In this document: positions 25,828 to 36,072 of the stretch, one piece after another | Numbering within the stretch: position 1 is the stretch's first letter | Layout of the letters: every line of letters starts with the position of its first letter | Virus record (IMG/VR): IMGVR_UViG_3300030202_003452 | Coordinates: 1-64,000 of that record | Length of the DNA: 64,000 nucleotides | Strand: one strand, 5' to 3' | Source: a virus | The notes under the pieces: generated by a model | The model's input: only the letters and a program-made list of their open reading frames with translations | The model's database searches: none | Told to the model about the DNA's origin: nothing | Position numbers and translations under genes: made by a program

Positions 25828-28800
25828 ATGGCCGAAAAAGATTTCTCAAAATTTCAAAAAGACGTTTGTGATGATATTACACCACCACCACCGATAAAAA
25901 AAATATGCCCAACCTGTATTGTAAACCCCAACTATATTGAGCCTGACTGGACTGGTATGGTTAATCGTCCATATCTAAACGAAGGGACTTGTGAATATAC
26001 TTGTGTAGTTAGTCTTGATAGATACGGGGAATATCTTACTGCTGCTGATTTTAGAAGCCCTCCTCAAGGCCGTGAGGTGGCTTTGAGACAATATATCGAG
26101 CCGGCATTGCGTTTAATGTTGCGGCATTTTGGGAAACTTGAGGCTGATGCAATAATTTGCGCTTCATTTCCTGGACTTAAACTTGAAGGGTTGGCCCCGG
26201 ATGAGTTACTAGAACTTCAAAGTGACTATACTTTGGCCTATACGAGGCATATCGAATCTGGTGGGACTGATGTTTTTGACGAGAGAAGCCTGGAAGATAT
26301 TCCATTGTCTCAGAGAAATTCATGCCCACCTATTGATCAAATAATAGCAGAGGCAACCAACTCAATTTATGCAGGAGAAAATAGAACAACTGAAGAGGGC
26401 GACTCCTTTGAAGTGTTTGATGCCACCAAGTTTGCAACAGGAGAGTATCCTGAGATTACAAACCCTTACGCTTTAGAACTATATGCCGTAATAAAAGATT
26501 TTGATATTGATCCAATAGGAAACTATCTTAAAGTAAAAGTTACTGTCCCTGCATTTATCTTTGATCAAGTGCCAAGCAAGCCTAGAATACAACTTCCTGG
26601 TGGATCCGATACAGTAAGTAAACTTAATGCCAATAATTCAGTTGAGTTTTTATCCGAGGATTTGTCTCCTCAACTGACTAGGCTGTCTACTAGTTTGGGT
26701 ATCTATAGTACATACCAATCATTGTTTTGGAGAAACCAAGATGGTTATCTAATATTTTCTGATACTCAAGACGTAGAGGCGCTTAGCGCAGAGGACATTC
26801 AGCCTGTTGATTATTATGCATCTGAAGAAAAGGTCAAAATTGATCAATTTAAAGATAAAATTGTGCAGATTATAAGAGATAATGGTTATGAAGTCAATAG
26901 TTTCTTTTCTGGTATAGGCAACCTTGTAAGGAAAGTTAAACTAGAATTTTTAGAAGGAGAGATTTACAAACTTAAGGCGGTGAAGGTAGAAGTTAATGGT
27001 TGCGGGTATAGCAAATTAACCGACGGGTTTGATAATTTCAAAAGTTGGTGTGACAATCGACCCACCACAATGCACTATGTTGCTAATTTAAAGAAGATAG
27101 ACATGTCATTGCGTGCATCACAGTCCTATCCATGGTTAGATTTTTTAGTAGCATACACATACCCACAGATATCTGTTGTTTACGGTCGCCTTAGCAAAGA
27201 CAATCTTGAGCAAGACGTTGGTAGTTGCATAGTAAACAACGCGAACCAATATGCTATTGAGTTGAGAGACACTATCTTAAATGATTCAGTCAATTTAATG
27301 AAAGCATTAGAATTTGAGTTCAACAATGTGTCATGTTCTAGGCCCGGGTCAAAGCCAAAGTTCTTAGAAAATGAAGATGCTATTAATGCTGCTAATCAAC
27401 AAGTATATCAGGCGCAATTTGATAAATTTTTCGCCCAAGATTCCTTTTTAAAGTCTTTAATCCCACCAGATACATTAAGATCAATGAGCACAAATCCTAA
27501 CAGTTCAGCACTTAAGTCTCTTAAGGACGAACCCAAAGGTTCTCAAAGTGATCACGTCATTAAAATGTTGACTTTATGTAACATCAATAGTGTTGGTATG
27601 GCAGCAATGCGCTGTCTTTTCTCAGGGACTTCTTACCAAAATGCAATGTCTAAAATTGTTCGTGTGGCGCTTGAGTCCATGGATATTGATGTTATTGGTT
27701 TTTTCATTGAAAACCTACCACCAGAAGATCAGATTAAGATCCGTCAGCAATATGAAAAAGATTTTGGCAATCTACCACTACCATGGGAAGCAGGATATGA
27801 TCCTGGCTCAATGTCAAACTCAAACCCTTATCAAAAATACAAAGATGGGTTTATTAAGCAAGCGTTAGCGGGTCAAGACGATAACAAAAAATTAGTGCAA
27901 TTTAAAGCAGAATTAGATCAATCAATCAAAGATCAGGCCGCACAATTGAACAGAGTTGGTGATCAATTAAAAAGAGTCAATAAGATCTCAGGAGAAATTG
28001 CGGAAGTCAATGCTCAAGAATATAATCCATGGCAAGAAGGAACTATCGCAGGCCTTATGAAACAATTGGAATCTGAGAACAAAGTTCTTGCTGGTGAACA
28101 GTTGGTATACGAACAACTTTTGGCACGTACCACAGACTTAGAAGCACAAATATCAAAATTATCAAAGGAGACATCTGATCCTAACGCAAAAAAATCTGAT
28201 TTGGAAATCTGGAGGGATCTACCGGAAGAGGAAAAGAAAACATTAGCGGATGCTGCCAATAGGGAGTCAAAAGCAAAAGAAAACACCCCTCCTGGGACTT
28301 ATGGTAATGCACTTGGGTCTCTTCAAAAGACAATTACTTCTGCTTATATTGACTATATGATGGACTCTCTGCAGATTGATGTACTACTTCAGACTCTTGA
28401 TAGGGTGCCGCTTGTAGGTGAGTTATTGCCCAGGTTATTAGCCAGCGTAAAATGTGCCGCACAGAGTCCATCAGAACCTCCAATTGATAGTTTTCTTAGC
28501 ACTCTAACACTAGATGTGTGTGGGGATTTACAAAATGGACTGAGGATGCCTAAAATCCCAACAGTTCCAAACTTTTTTGACACTGCGCTGCTAACAAAAC
28601 TGGCCAATATATTCATAGCATCATTTTCACAAACAATTACAAAAGTTTTGGTTAGTTTAATGTTTAAATTACTACAAACAATTGAGCAAGGAATTTGTGA
28701 TGGCCTTAATGCTCTCGGTCAATTTGTGGCAGAGGGTGACTTTTCAGGGGATGGTTTTGATAATGCACTTAGAGATGCCTGGTGCCCAGATGGAGACGAA

Positions 28801-31800
28801 GATGATCTGGCAGCGGCTAAGAATGGAGTTTTTGGTAATCTTGGAGGGTTCGGGGGAGATATTAATTGTCTTTTTAGAACACTTAATTCAGTCACGTCTC
28901 GAAAAGAAAATGTGCAATTAATGGCTGGCCAAGGAGAGCCGCATGTATCTGCTAGAATAGCAGAGGCAGTAAATACATTTTGTCCAGAATATGGTGGAGT
29001 CATGGGTACTCCTCAAGACGTAGAGAGAGTTTATGTCAATTGTGGTTCATATTGCCCACCAGAACTGTTGCAAGAACTGCTAGAAGAAGTAAACAGGGCG
29101 CCTGATGGGCCAATATATGAATCAATTTGTTTGACTCAGGAAGAATTGGATCAATTTAACAGAGATAGAGAGGGGCTGCTAACTGCAAATGGTTTAGACG
29201 AAGAAACAGCCAGAGACATGATTGACAAGGCGAACGAAAGAGTACTAGACGACCTAGGTGATGTTGCAAAAATCATGCAACAGGGACCACAGGGATTAAT
29301 GGAGCAGGCAATCGATGATTTGTTGTCTCGTGCTGATCCAACTTGTTCTGTAAATAAAAGCGCTATATTACTTGAAACACCAGAGAGCCGTGAACAAAAG
29401 AAAGGATTAATTAATGACTTCTTTAGTTTGCTTGAAAGAAGATTTTTTGATGATTTAATTGGAGAGTATCATTCTGTTTTGGCCAGTATCCTAACAGACA
29501 CTGCTGATAATTCATTAAAACTCCACGAACTGTTTGTTGGGTTGCCGATATTCATTCCAAATTATGTTAACTCAGAAGCAGACTGGGAATTTAGAAAAGA
29601 GTATGGCTCTATATGGTACGCAAATGACTTTCGTATGCCTGATATAGAGAACGCTAGCGGGATGTTTCCTGCAACAGTTGGTATTCATATGAGGAAACAA
29701 ATACAGATGTCGATGTTTTCGTTCTTAAATACCGACGGAGAGGTGAAGATTAGTGGCAACTTTACGAACGATGCAAATGGTGAAGGCCCAGACTATGAAA
29801 TGGAAATGTCAATAACCAGAAAAGGCGGCATAGATAATAAATTTAATATCAACATCAAGGAAATTTTCTATTCTTTTAGACCTGGTCAAGATTTAGATGA
29901 GGCATTTAGTAACGATCCTGTTATTGAAAGGGATAGAATAAAATATTCTAAGCCTTTTGCGTATGATGATTCCTTCTTAGAGGGCATACAGTTTCCCGTA
30001 GCGGGTCGTACTAAGGGATATGTTAAAGTTTTTGAAAATTTACTAAAACGTGGCCTCAACAGGCCCGTAGAAATCAATAGTATAGAGAGTAGAAAAGTTT
30101 ACGAAGCGATTAACTCAGAAATGTTTACATTTGTTAGGGATGCCATGTTAAATGATCCGGATGGAGGGACCCCTATAGGTTATAAATTTGGTTATGATGC
30201 AAGCCAAGCCATTGAATTTAGAGATCTAATATATGTGGATCCAGACGCTAATCCTAATGATGAAGGTACTTGGAGTTATACCTTTGATGAGGAAGATAGA
30301 AAACTTGGTAAAAGTGCAACAGAGAATCCAAGAGTGCATTTTTTGGACCCGGATATTCACGGTGGCTCCTATAGGAGACCAAAGATTTACATTGAGCCTG
30401 CAACTTATAATGGTTGGATGGGGATGATGCGCACTTTTGTCCCTGAGATTTCTAGTTGTGATGAGAATACAACTAATTTCTTAGATCTCGCTCAAATCAC
30501 CAATCGAGTTAAAGAAATTGAAGACAACCTGCCATTCGACGAGCGCTTATCATTACCGCCGGAATGTCGGGTAGAGATACCATTTGATAGACAATTTAGT
30601 CCTATAAACCACGGATTAATGGATGGCGTTGTTACTTCAACGGTTAGAGTATATGCCACAGAGTTTATTCTAAAAACACTTCCAGTTTTTAGCAGCGTTG
30701 AAATGTCGGATAGAAACATTGATGATATTTTTTCTGATGTTTTGATTGAGGCTATGAAAGATGGGATGGTGGATCAATTTAATCTTTTCAATGTTATACA
30801 AGGTTATACTTATTGGCTATTGTTCTTAGAGCAATCAGTGCAATCTGTTGAAAGAATGATCTTGGATGGGATGCTTGAGATGACACCAGCGCTTGTTGAA
30901 GCAAAAGAACAAATAGATCAAGCAAAGGAACAGTTTGCCTCACTAGGCCAGGATTTCTTCCAAGCATGCGATGACATAGCCAGAGGCTCAGCGATTATTG
31001 CTTATGGCGAAGATTGGGAAGAAGTTTTAAATGATTCTATGAAGATGGACTGGGGTGATGTTGCAGGTTTATGGAGAGCAGCAGCAGGTATTCCGTTATC
31101 ACCATTTCGCTTAGGCTTGGCAAACAGCATAAATACTATATGGAAGGCTCGAGATGCCGCGAAAGTATTCTTAAGAGAAATAGTGAAAAGGGAAATAACA
31201 CAATTATCTGAGAAGTTATATTTTAATATGCGCCCTCGACCTCATGTTTACGACATAAGCAAGTACTTATTATCTAAGAATGGTATGATGAGGGGTTCAA
31301 CTTTAAGAGCGGGAGAGAGCAAAATTGAGGCTCCTGTGACCGGTGGTAAATCTGGTATTGGGTATGGATCTATTTTTGATGTACCACGGAACATTTTAGA
31401 AGAAAATGTGTTTGACAATGCTTTATTAACACCAGATGAACTTGAGGAATTAAATGAAAAAGGTGTTTTTTATCTCGAGAGGTACATTCGAACCACCGAC
31501 AAAGACGGCTTGGAACAAGTTTACAACATCAAAGAACTACAGGAATTACTTAGCGATAGGGCCGTTTATGACGAGAACTCAAAACTATCAGACTATTTTG
31601 GCAACCTAGAGTTGATCAGCGATGACAGAATTCTAGTCGGCTCCTTAGGGGTACAGTTTGGGGTACGACTAATGTATTGTCCTCCTTCGGCTTTTTCTTA
31701 TGACTTAAATGATTTAGATGCAGAGACAAACCGAGCATTCTCTCACAAGCCGGCCATGATACAATTAGCAACTGAAACTAGTCAAAGGCCTTGGCAATTA

Positions 31801-32364
31801 ACGGCACGAACAGTTCCAATTGCAGTCTTTGAGCAAGATGTTCTTGATAAGAAGATAAAAGACATCAATTTTGAAGATGAGAACATGGGAGAAGACTTAA
31901 AGTGTTACATAGATAATCTTGTGCAAACAGAAGAGTACCAGGTTCTTGTTGATTACTGTTTCCCTTTAAAGACGTATGTTTCTTCTATAGGTGTTTACTC
32001 TTTTTATAATTTCTTTGAATCAATTGGAAAAGATCCAAGTGAAAGAATAGACTCCGGTATAGGTTTAGGAGGCATCGCACCGGATCTCTGGAAGTCGTTT
32101 ATATTTAATGAGTCAAAGAGTACATGTAGGAAACTGTTTAATTCAGTGTATCGCTCTGATGATGATGAGCCAGAAGAAAATAGAGTTTCCAGCGAAGATT
32201 TAAAAAGGAAATTTTTTGAAAATATTCTTCCTCAATTATATATAAATTTAGACAGCAGCATTTCTTGGTGGCAAAGAAGAAGAATTGTTAAAGAAAATCC
32301 ATTTGATGCGGATGGTAAAGATTGCAAAAACGCATTTCAAAAGTTATTTGACAAAAAGGGTTAA
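25828..32364 (+). CDS. Giant virion protein, probably baseplate (2178 aa)
   Basis: 2178 residues, one uninterrupted frame. The N-terminus is Pro/Cys rich (ITPPPPIKKICPTC, then CEYTC), which may bind metal or form a compact cap. Residues about 690-785 form a strong coiled coil (LNRVGDQLKRVNKI). There are no transmembrane runs typical of a tape measure, and no enzyme motif that I can see. It directly precedes gene 25, so a baseplate role, perhaps replacing T4 gp7 or gp10-type wedge parts, is the most likely. The start follows the previous stop by one base. Confidence 0.7.
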   Translation: MAEKDFSKFQKDVCDDITPPPPIKKICPTCIVNPNYIEPDWTGMVNRPYLNEGTCEYTCVVSLDRYGEYLTAADFRSPPQGREVALRQYIEPALRLMLRHFGKLEADAIICASFPGLKLEGLAPDELLELQSDYTLAYTRHIESGGTDVFDERSLEDIPLSQRNSCPPIDQIIAEATNSIYAGENRTTEEGDSFEVFDATKFATGEYPEITNPYALELYAVIKDFDIDPIGNYLKVKVTVPAFIFDQVPSKPRIQLPGGSDTVSKLNANNSVEFLSEDLSPQLTRLSTSLGIYSTYQSLFWRNQDGYLIFSDTQDVEALSAEDIQPVDYYASEEKVKIDQFKDKIVQIIRDNGYEVNSFFSGIGNLVRKVKLEFLEGEIYKLKAVKVEVNGCGYSKLTDGFDNFKSWCDNRPTTMHYVANLKKIDMSLRASQSYPWLDFLVAYTYPQISVVYGRLSKDNLEQDVGSCIVNNANQYAIELRDTILNDSVNLMKALEFEFNNVSCSRPGSKPKFLENEDAINAANQQVYQAQFDKFFAQDSFLKSLIPPDTLRSMSTNPNSSALKSLKDEPKGSQSDHVIKMLTLCNINSVGMAAMRCLFSGTSYQNAMSKIVRVALESMDIDVIGFFIENLPPEDQIKIRQQYEKDFGNLPLPWEAGYDPGSMSNSNPYQKYKDGFIKQALAGQDDNKKLVQFKAELDQSIKDQAAQLNRVGDQLKRVNKISGEIAEVNAQEYNPWQEGTIAGLMKQLESENKVLAGEQLVYEQLLARTTDLEAQISKLSKETSDPNAKKSDLEIWRDLPEEEKKTLADAANRESKAKENTPPGTYGNALGSLQKTITSAYIDYMMDSLQIDVLLQTLDRVPLVGELLPRLLASVKCAAQSPSEPPIDSFLSTLTLDVCGDLQNGLRMPKIPTVPNFFDTALLTKLANIFIASFSQTITKVLVSLMFKLLQTIEQGICDGLNALGQFVAEGDFSGDGFDNALRDAWCPDGDEDDLAAAKNGVFGNLGGFGGDINCLFRTLNSVTSRKENVQLMAGQGEPHVSARIAEAVNTFCPEYGGVMGTPQDVERVYVNCGSYCPPELLQELLEEVNRAPDGPIYESICLTQEELDQFNRDREGLLTANGLDEETARDMIDKANERVLDDLGDVAKIMQQGPQGLMEQAIDDLLSRADPTCSVNKSAILLETPESREQKKGLINDFFSLLERRFFDDLIGEYHSVLASILTDTADNSLKLHELFVGLPIFIPNYVNSEADWEFRKEYGSIWYANDFRMPDIENASGMFPATVGIHMRKQIQMSMFSFLNTDGEVKISGNFTNDANGEGPDYEMEMSITRKGGIDNKFNINIKEIFYSFRPGQDLDEAFSNDPVIERDRIKYSKPFAYDDSFLEGIQFPVAGRTKGYVKVFENLLKRGLNRPVEINSIESRKVYEAINSEMFTFVRDAMLNDPDGGTPIGYKFGYDASQAIEFRDLIYVDPDANPNDEGTWSYTFDEEDRKLGKSATENPRVHFLDPDIHGGSYRRPKIYIEPATYNGWMGMMRTFVPEISSCDENTTNFLDLAQITNRVKEIEDNLPFDERLSLPPECRVEIPFDRQFSPINHGLMDGVVTSTVRVYATEFILKTLPVFSSVEMSDRNIDDIFSDVLIEAMKDGMVDQFNLFNVIQGYTYWLLFLEQSVQSVERMILDGMLEMTPALVEAKEQIDQAKEQFASLGQDFFQACDDIARGSAIIAYGEDWEEVLNDSMKMDWGDVAGLWRAAAGIPLSPFRLGLANSINTIWKARDAAKVFLREIVKREITQLSEKLYFNMRPRPHVYDISKYLLSKNGMMRGSTLRAGESKIEAPVTGGKSGIGYGSIFDVPRNILEENVFDNALLTPDELEELNEKGVFYLERYIRTTDKDGLEQVYNIKELQELLSDRAVYDENSKLSDYFGNLELISDDRILVGSLGVQFGVRLMYCPPSAFSYDLNDLDAETNRAFSHKPAMIQLATETSQRPWQLTARTVPIAVFEQDVLDKKIKDINFEDENMGEDLKCYIDNLVQTEEYQVLVDYCFPLKTYVSSIGVYSFYNFFESIGKDPSERIDSGIGLGGIAPDLWKSFIFNESKSTCRKLFNSVYRSDDDEPEENRVSSEDLKRKFFENILPQLYINLDSSISWWQRRRIVKENPFDADGKDCKNAFQKLFDKKG

Positions 32365-32366
32365 TC

Positions 32367-32738
32367 ATGCCAATTAGTATACAATTTCCAATAGAGATAG
32401 GACCAGAAGGTTTTCTCAGTTACACAGATGATCAAACCACTGAAGCAATTAATCAAAACTTAAAATTTTTACTGTTAACGGTACCAGAAACATTTGTTGG
32501 GGAACCACAATTTGGCGTTGGCATACAGAAGTATCTTTTTAGTTTAGCATCACCCAGTATTCTGAGTCAGGCCAAATCGGAAATTTTAAATCAGTGCCGG
32601 AGATATTTGCCATATCTTTCTATTCTTGATATATCTCTGGCTTTGAATGAAATGGTCATGGTTATTAAAATTCAATATAGAATTGATAGTACGAATGAAG
32701 TTGAATACTTTGAATTAGTCGCAACAGAAGTGATATAA
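32367..32738 (+). CDS. 25: T4 gp25-like baseplate wedge protein
   Basis: 123 residues. The GPW/gp25 domain fills the protein: INQNLKFLLLTVPETFVGEP then FGVGIQKYLFSLA is the conserved core (EPXFGXXIXXYLF). gp25 helps join the baseplate wedge to the sheath and is one of the most conserved parts of contractile injection systems. It follows the giant protein by 2 nt and precedes gene 6, as in many myoviruses. Confidence 0.93.
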   Translation: MPISIQFPIEIGPEGFLSYTDDQTTEAINQNLKFLLLTVPETFVGEPQFGVGIQKYLFSLASPSILSQAKSEILNQCRRYLPYLSILDISLALNEMVMVIKIQYRIDSTNEVEYFELVATEVI

Positions 32739-32753
32739 CTTTTGATCAAAAAA

Positions 32754-32760
32754 CTATTTA
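32754..32760 (+). promoter_or_regulatory. CTATTTA motif, candidate late promoter for gene 6
   Basis: CTATTTA in the 44-nt gap between gene 25 and gene 6, ending 22 nt before the ATG. The leader carries TAGGAG, a good ribosome site. No -35-like hexamer is seen at the usual distance. Confidence 0.5.
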
Positions 32761-32782
32761 AGTTTTAGGAGTACCCTTTAAT

Positions 32783-34585
32783 ATGCCAAAAACAAAAAAC
32801 ACTCCTATCAAATATACCTCTAGAGACTTCTCTACAATTAAGGAAGATTTGATAGATCACGCAAAAAGATTCTACCCGGAACAGTATAAAGACTTTTCTG
32901 TCGGTACAGTTAATTCCCTGCTCATGGATCAAGTTGCTTATGTTGGTGATGTTTTATCATTCTATCTAGATTACAGTGTTAACGAGTCTTTTCTGGATAC
33001 GGCTCTTGAACGAAAGAATGTGAGAAAACACGCAAGATCACTTGGTTATAGGTTTTCTGGAACACCTAGTTCCTATGGAACTATTGCGATGTATGTGCTT
33101 GTGCCTGCTGTTAGTGACGGCACAGCGCCGGACACAGCCTATTTACCAATTGTAAAAAGAGGTACTTCCTTTCAATCTGCAAATGGGAGCAATTATGTCC
33201 TGACAGAAGATGTTCGGTTTGATGATGCTGATAATGAAGTTGTGGCTGCAAGATTTAATGACACAACTGGTGCGACCACATTCTTTGCAGTCCGTGCTTA
33301 CGGACAAATTACGTCCGGAATCTTCCAGAGAGCGACAGTTGATTTGTCAAGTGCAACTTTTAAAAAGTTTCGTAGAATACGAGTTGGCGGAGACAATGTA
33401 TCAGAAATAGTTTCGGTCATTGACACAGACGGAAATGAATACTATCAAGTTGAAAATTTAGCACAAGAAGTTGTGTTCAATGAAACAACCAACAAAGATG
33501 CCGCATCTGATGGTGTCAGAAGCATACTTAAACCATTTATTGCCGCTAGAAGATTCGTCATGGAGCAGGACGACACAGGAACATACATTCAGTTTGGTTT
33601 TGGAGACGAGAATGACGAACCAGACGGTTTAATAGATCCGTCCAAAGTTTTCCTGCGTATGCATGGCCAAAGACAAGTGACAGATCTTAGTTTTGATCCA
33701 ACGCAACTAGTAGGTACATCTAAATTAGGACTTGCCCCACAAGGCACAGAGTTGACAATAGTGTTTAAAGTCAACACCACAGAGTCTGTCAACGCTGCTT
33801 CAAACACGATCCAATCGGTAGTTAGAAGGATTATTGAATTTGATGATCCGCAAAATTTAACACAAACATTAATTCAGGGTGTTATTACTTCTCTAGAGGT
33901 AACAAATGAAGACCCAGTATCAGGTGATGCCTCAACAGTTACAAATGAAGAAATAAAAGAAAGAGCAAAGGCCTATTACGCGATGCAAAATAGAGCAGTT
34001 ACTCGACAAGATTATGAGTCTGCCGTTTACAATATGCCAAAGAAGTTTGGAGAGATCAAAAGAGCATCTATTATTAATGACCCAAGTGCGACCAATAGAA
34101 GAATGGCGCTTTATGTAACTGGTCTAAACTCAGACGGCCAACTTCAAGATGTTAATGAAAAAGTTAAAACAAATGTTAAAAACTGGATTACACATTATAA
34201 ATCAATGAATGATGTTATTGACATTTTTGATGCAAAAATTGTGAATTTTGGAATTGAATTTAAATTAAGGATAGATAATCGATTCACAGATGCAGATGTT
34301 TTAAGTAGATCAATAAGTAAAATTCAAGAGTATTTTGAGGACAAACTATACATTGGTGAACCTGTATACGTTAACAGACTGTATTCCGTTCTAGGTAAGG
34401 TTGACGGCGTAGCAGAGGTTCGTCATCTGAAGATCCTCCCACGATCCGGCTCTTCTTATTCAAGCAACAGAATTAATCTTGATGATATGATGTCTAGAGA
34501 TGGATCTTTCATCAAGGCCCCAAAAAACGTCATTATGGAACTTAAGTTTCCTGATCGAGACATTAAAGGAACAATTATCAGATGA
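32783..34585 (+). CDS. 6: T4 gp6-like baseplate wedge protein (baseplate J family)
   Basis: 600 residues. The start IKYTSRDFSTIKEDLIDHAK and the segment VNSLLMDQVAYVGDVLSFYL then DYSVNESFLDTA are characteristic of gp6 of T4-like phages. The C-terminal half carries the baseplate-J-like part (NRAVTRQDYESAVYNMPKKF). gp6 dimers form the inner iris of the baseplate ring. The length is near that of T4 gp6 (660). It overlaps the next gene by 4 nt. Confidence 0.93.
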   Translation: MPKTKNTPIKYTSRDFSTIKEDLIDHAKRFYPEQYKDFSVGTVNSLLMDQVAYVGDVLSFYLDYSVNESFLDTALERKNVRKHARSLGYRFSGTPSSYGTIAMYVLVPAVSDGTAPDTAYLPIVKRGTSFQSANGSNYVLTEDVRFDDADNEVVAARFNDTTGATTFFAVRAYGQITSGIFQRATVDLSSATFKKFRRIRVGGDNVSEIVSVIDTDGNEYYQVENLAQEVVFNETTNKDAASDGVRSILKPFIAARRFVMEQDDTGTYIQFGFGDENDEPDGLIDPSKVFLRMHGQRQVTDLSFDPTQLVGTSKLGLAPQGTELTIVFKVNTTESVNAASNTIQSVVRRIIEFDDPQNLTQTLIQGVITSLEVTNEDPVSGDASTVTNEEIKERAKAYYAMQNRAVTRQDYESAVYNMPKKFGEIKRASIINDPSATNRRMALYVTGLNSDGQLQDVNEKVKTNVKNWITHYKSMNDVIDIFDAKIVNFGIEFKLRIDNRFTDADVLSRSISKIQEYFEDKLYIGEPVYVNRLYSVLGKVDGVAEVRHLKILPRSGSSYSSNRINLDDMMSRDGSFIKAPKNVIMELKFPDRDIKGTIIR

Positions 34586-36072
34586 TTAAAAGATACTTCG
34601 CACTAAAAGATAATACAATCACAAATGCATTTGATCGTTCACTCGCCACTCGCGGTACTGGGTCTAATATGGGCCAGTCTGATGTTCTTGAGGCATTTAC
34701 AATCTATGCTCAGGTTTCAAACTCAAGTGGCCTTTCTAGCGAAAAAGCAAGGATACTTATTGAATTTGACTTAAATGAAATAAATGCCGATAACAATCCA
34801 ACTGGTACAAAGTACTTTTTAAAGTTGTTCAACGCAAGACACTCGTCTACTTTGCCAAGAGATTTTACTATGGAAGTTCTTGCAATTAACGGAGAATGGG
34901 AAGAGGGTCGCGGATTGGATATGGATAACTATTCTGATCGTACCTATGATGTAACTGGCTCAAACTGGATCAGAAGAAAGGGATCAACCAGTTGGGCTGA
35001 TCAAGGGGGTGCCACTCATGCTGCTCCAATTTTTCCTGTAAACTTCCCGGTAGGAGACGAGGATTTAGAGGTTGATGTTACAACGCTAGTTGACCAGTGG
35101 GTTGCCGGATCAAAAAACAACAATGGGTTTATGGTTCGCATGTCTTCTTCTCTAGAGAGTGCTCCCGAGTCTTTCTTTACAAAGAAGTTTTTTGGTAGAA
35201 CATCTGAGTTTTATTTTAGTCGGCCTGTGCTTGAAGCCAGGTATGATAGTTCTAAGTTAGATGATAGAGGGCAATTTTACCTATCTTCTTCTTTGGCGCC
35301 TGGTGTTGATAACCTCAATACAATTTATTTGTATAATTATATTCGTGGTAAACTGAGAAACATCCCTTCGATTGGAACTGGGAAAATTGGTGTTAGTATT
35401 TTTTCTAGTTCTGCCGGTGTACCAACAGGGCCTGAACTAAAACTGGTTGATGATCGCGAGTTTGTCAGGACTGAAAATCAATATGTTGTGACAGGGGGAC
35501 ATGTTTCAACCGGTATATATTCTGCATCTTTTGCCTTTACTGGTTCTACTACATTAACCGAATTTAATGATGTTTGGTTTAAAATGGCAAATGCAGTCCA
35601 AGCAGCCAGTGATACACCCAATCAATTTGCAACCGGTACAATTACTCCAAAGTCTTTTGAGTCCTATCAATACTCTGATACTGGTAGATATGTACTCTCT
35701 GTGAGTAACAGAAACAATAAGTATGCTCATAATCAAACACATAGAGTTAGAATTTATGCTAGACATAAGAAATGGTGCCCCAATATTTATAATGTGGCCA
35801 GCACAATCCCAGATTCTTTAGTATTCCCAAGTGCCTCCTATCAAATTTGCAGAACAGTTGATGATCGCGTAGTTGTACCTTATGGTACTGGTTCGACAAA
35901 TCATACTAGACTATCATATGATGTATCGGGTAGTTATTTTGATCTAGATACTTCTATTCTTGAACCTAATTATATATATGAGGCAAAGATCTCGATTTAC
36001 GATCCAGATGTTGGCACTTACGAAGAGCAGCCTTTTAGATATAAGTTCAGAGTAGTTAAGAATGAGTATTAA
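34582..36072 (+). CDS. Virion protein with DNRLRE-like beta-sandwich
   Basis: 496 residues. Residues about 1-235 resemble a DNRLRE domain: paired WEEGRG and SNWIRR segments and LEVDVTTLVDQWVAG then NNNGFMVR. These domains form beta-sandwiches and often bind carbohydrate or stabilise surface proteins. The remainder is beta-rich and unassigned. It lies between gene 6 and the giant LamG protein, so it is probably a baseplate wedge or peripheral part. Its stop overlaps the next start by 11 nt. Confidence 0.65.
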   Translation: MIKRYFALKDNTITNAFDRSLATRGTGSNMGQSDVLEAFTIYAQVSNSSGLSSEKARILIEFDLNEINADNNPTGTKYFLKLFNARHSSTLPRDFTMEVLAINGEWEEGRGLDMDNYSDRTYDVTGSNWIRRKGSTSWADQGGATHAAPIFPVNFPVGDEDLEVDVTTLVDQWVAGSKNNNGFMVRMSSSLESAPESFFTKKFFGRTSEFYFSRPVLEARYDSSKLDDRGQFYLSSSLAPGVDNLNTIYLYNYIRGKLRNIPSIGTGKIGVSIFSSSAGVPTGPELKLVDDREFVRTENQYVVTGGHVSTGIYSASFAFTGSTTLTEFNDVWFKMANAVQAASDTPNQFATGTITPKSFESYQYSDTGRYVLSVSNRNNKYAHNQTHRVRIYARHKKWCPNIYNVASTIPDSLVFPSASYQICRTVDDRVVVPYGTGSTNHTRLSYDVSGSYFDLDTSILEPNYIYEAKISIYDPDVGTYEEQPFRYKFRVVKNEY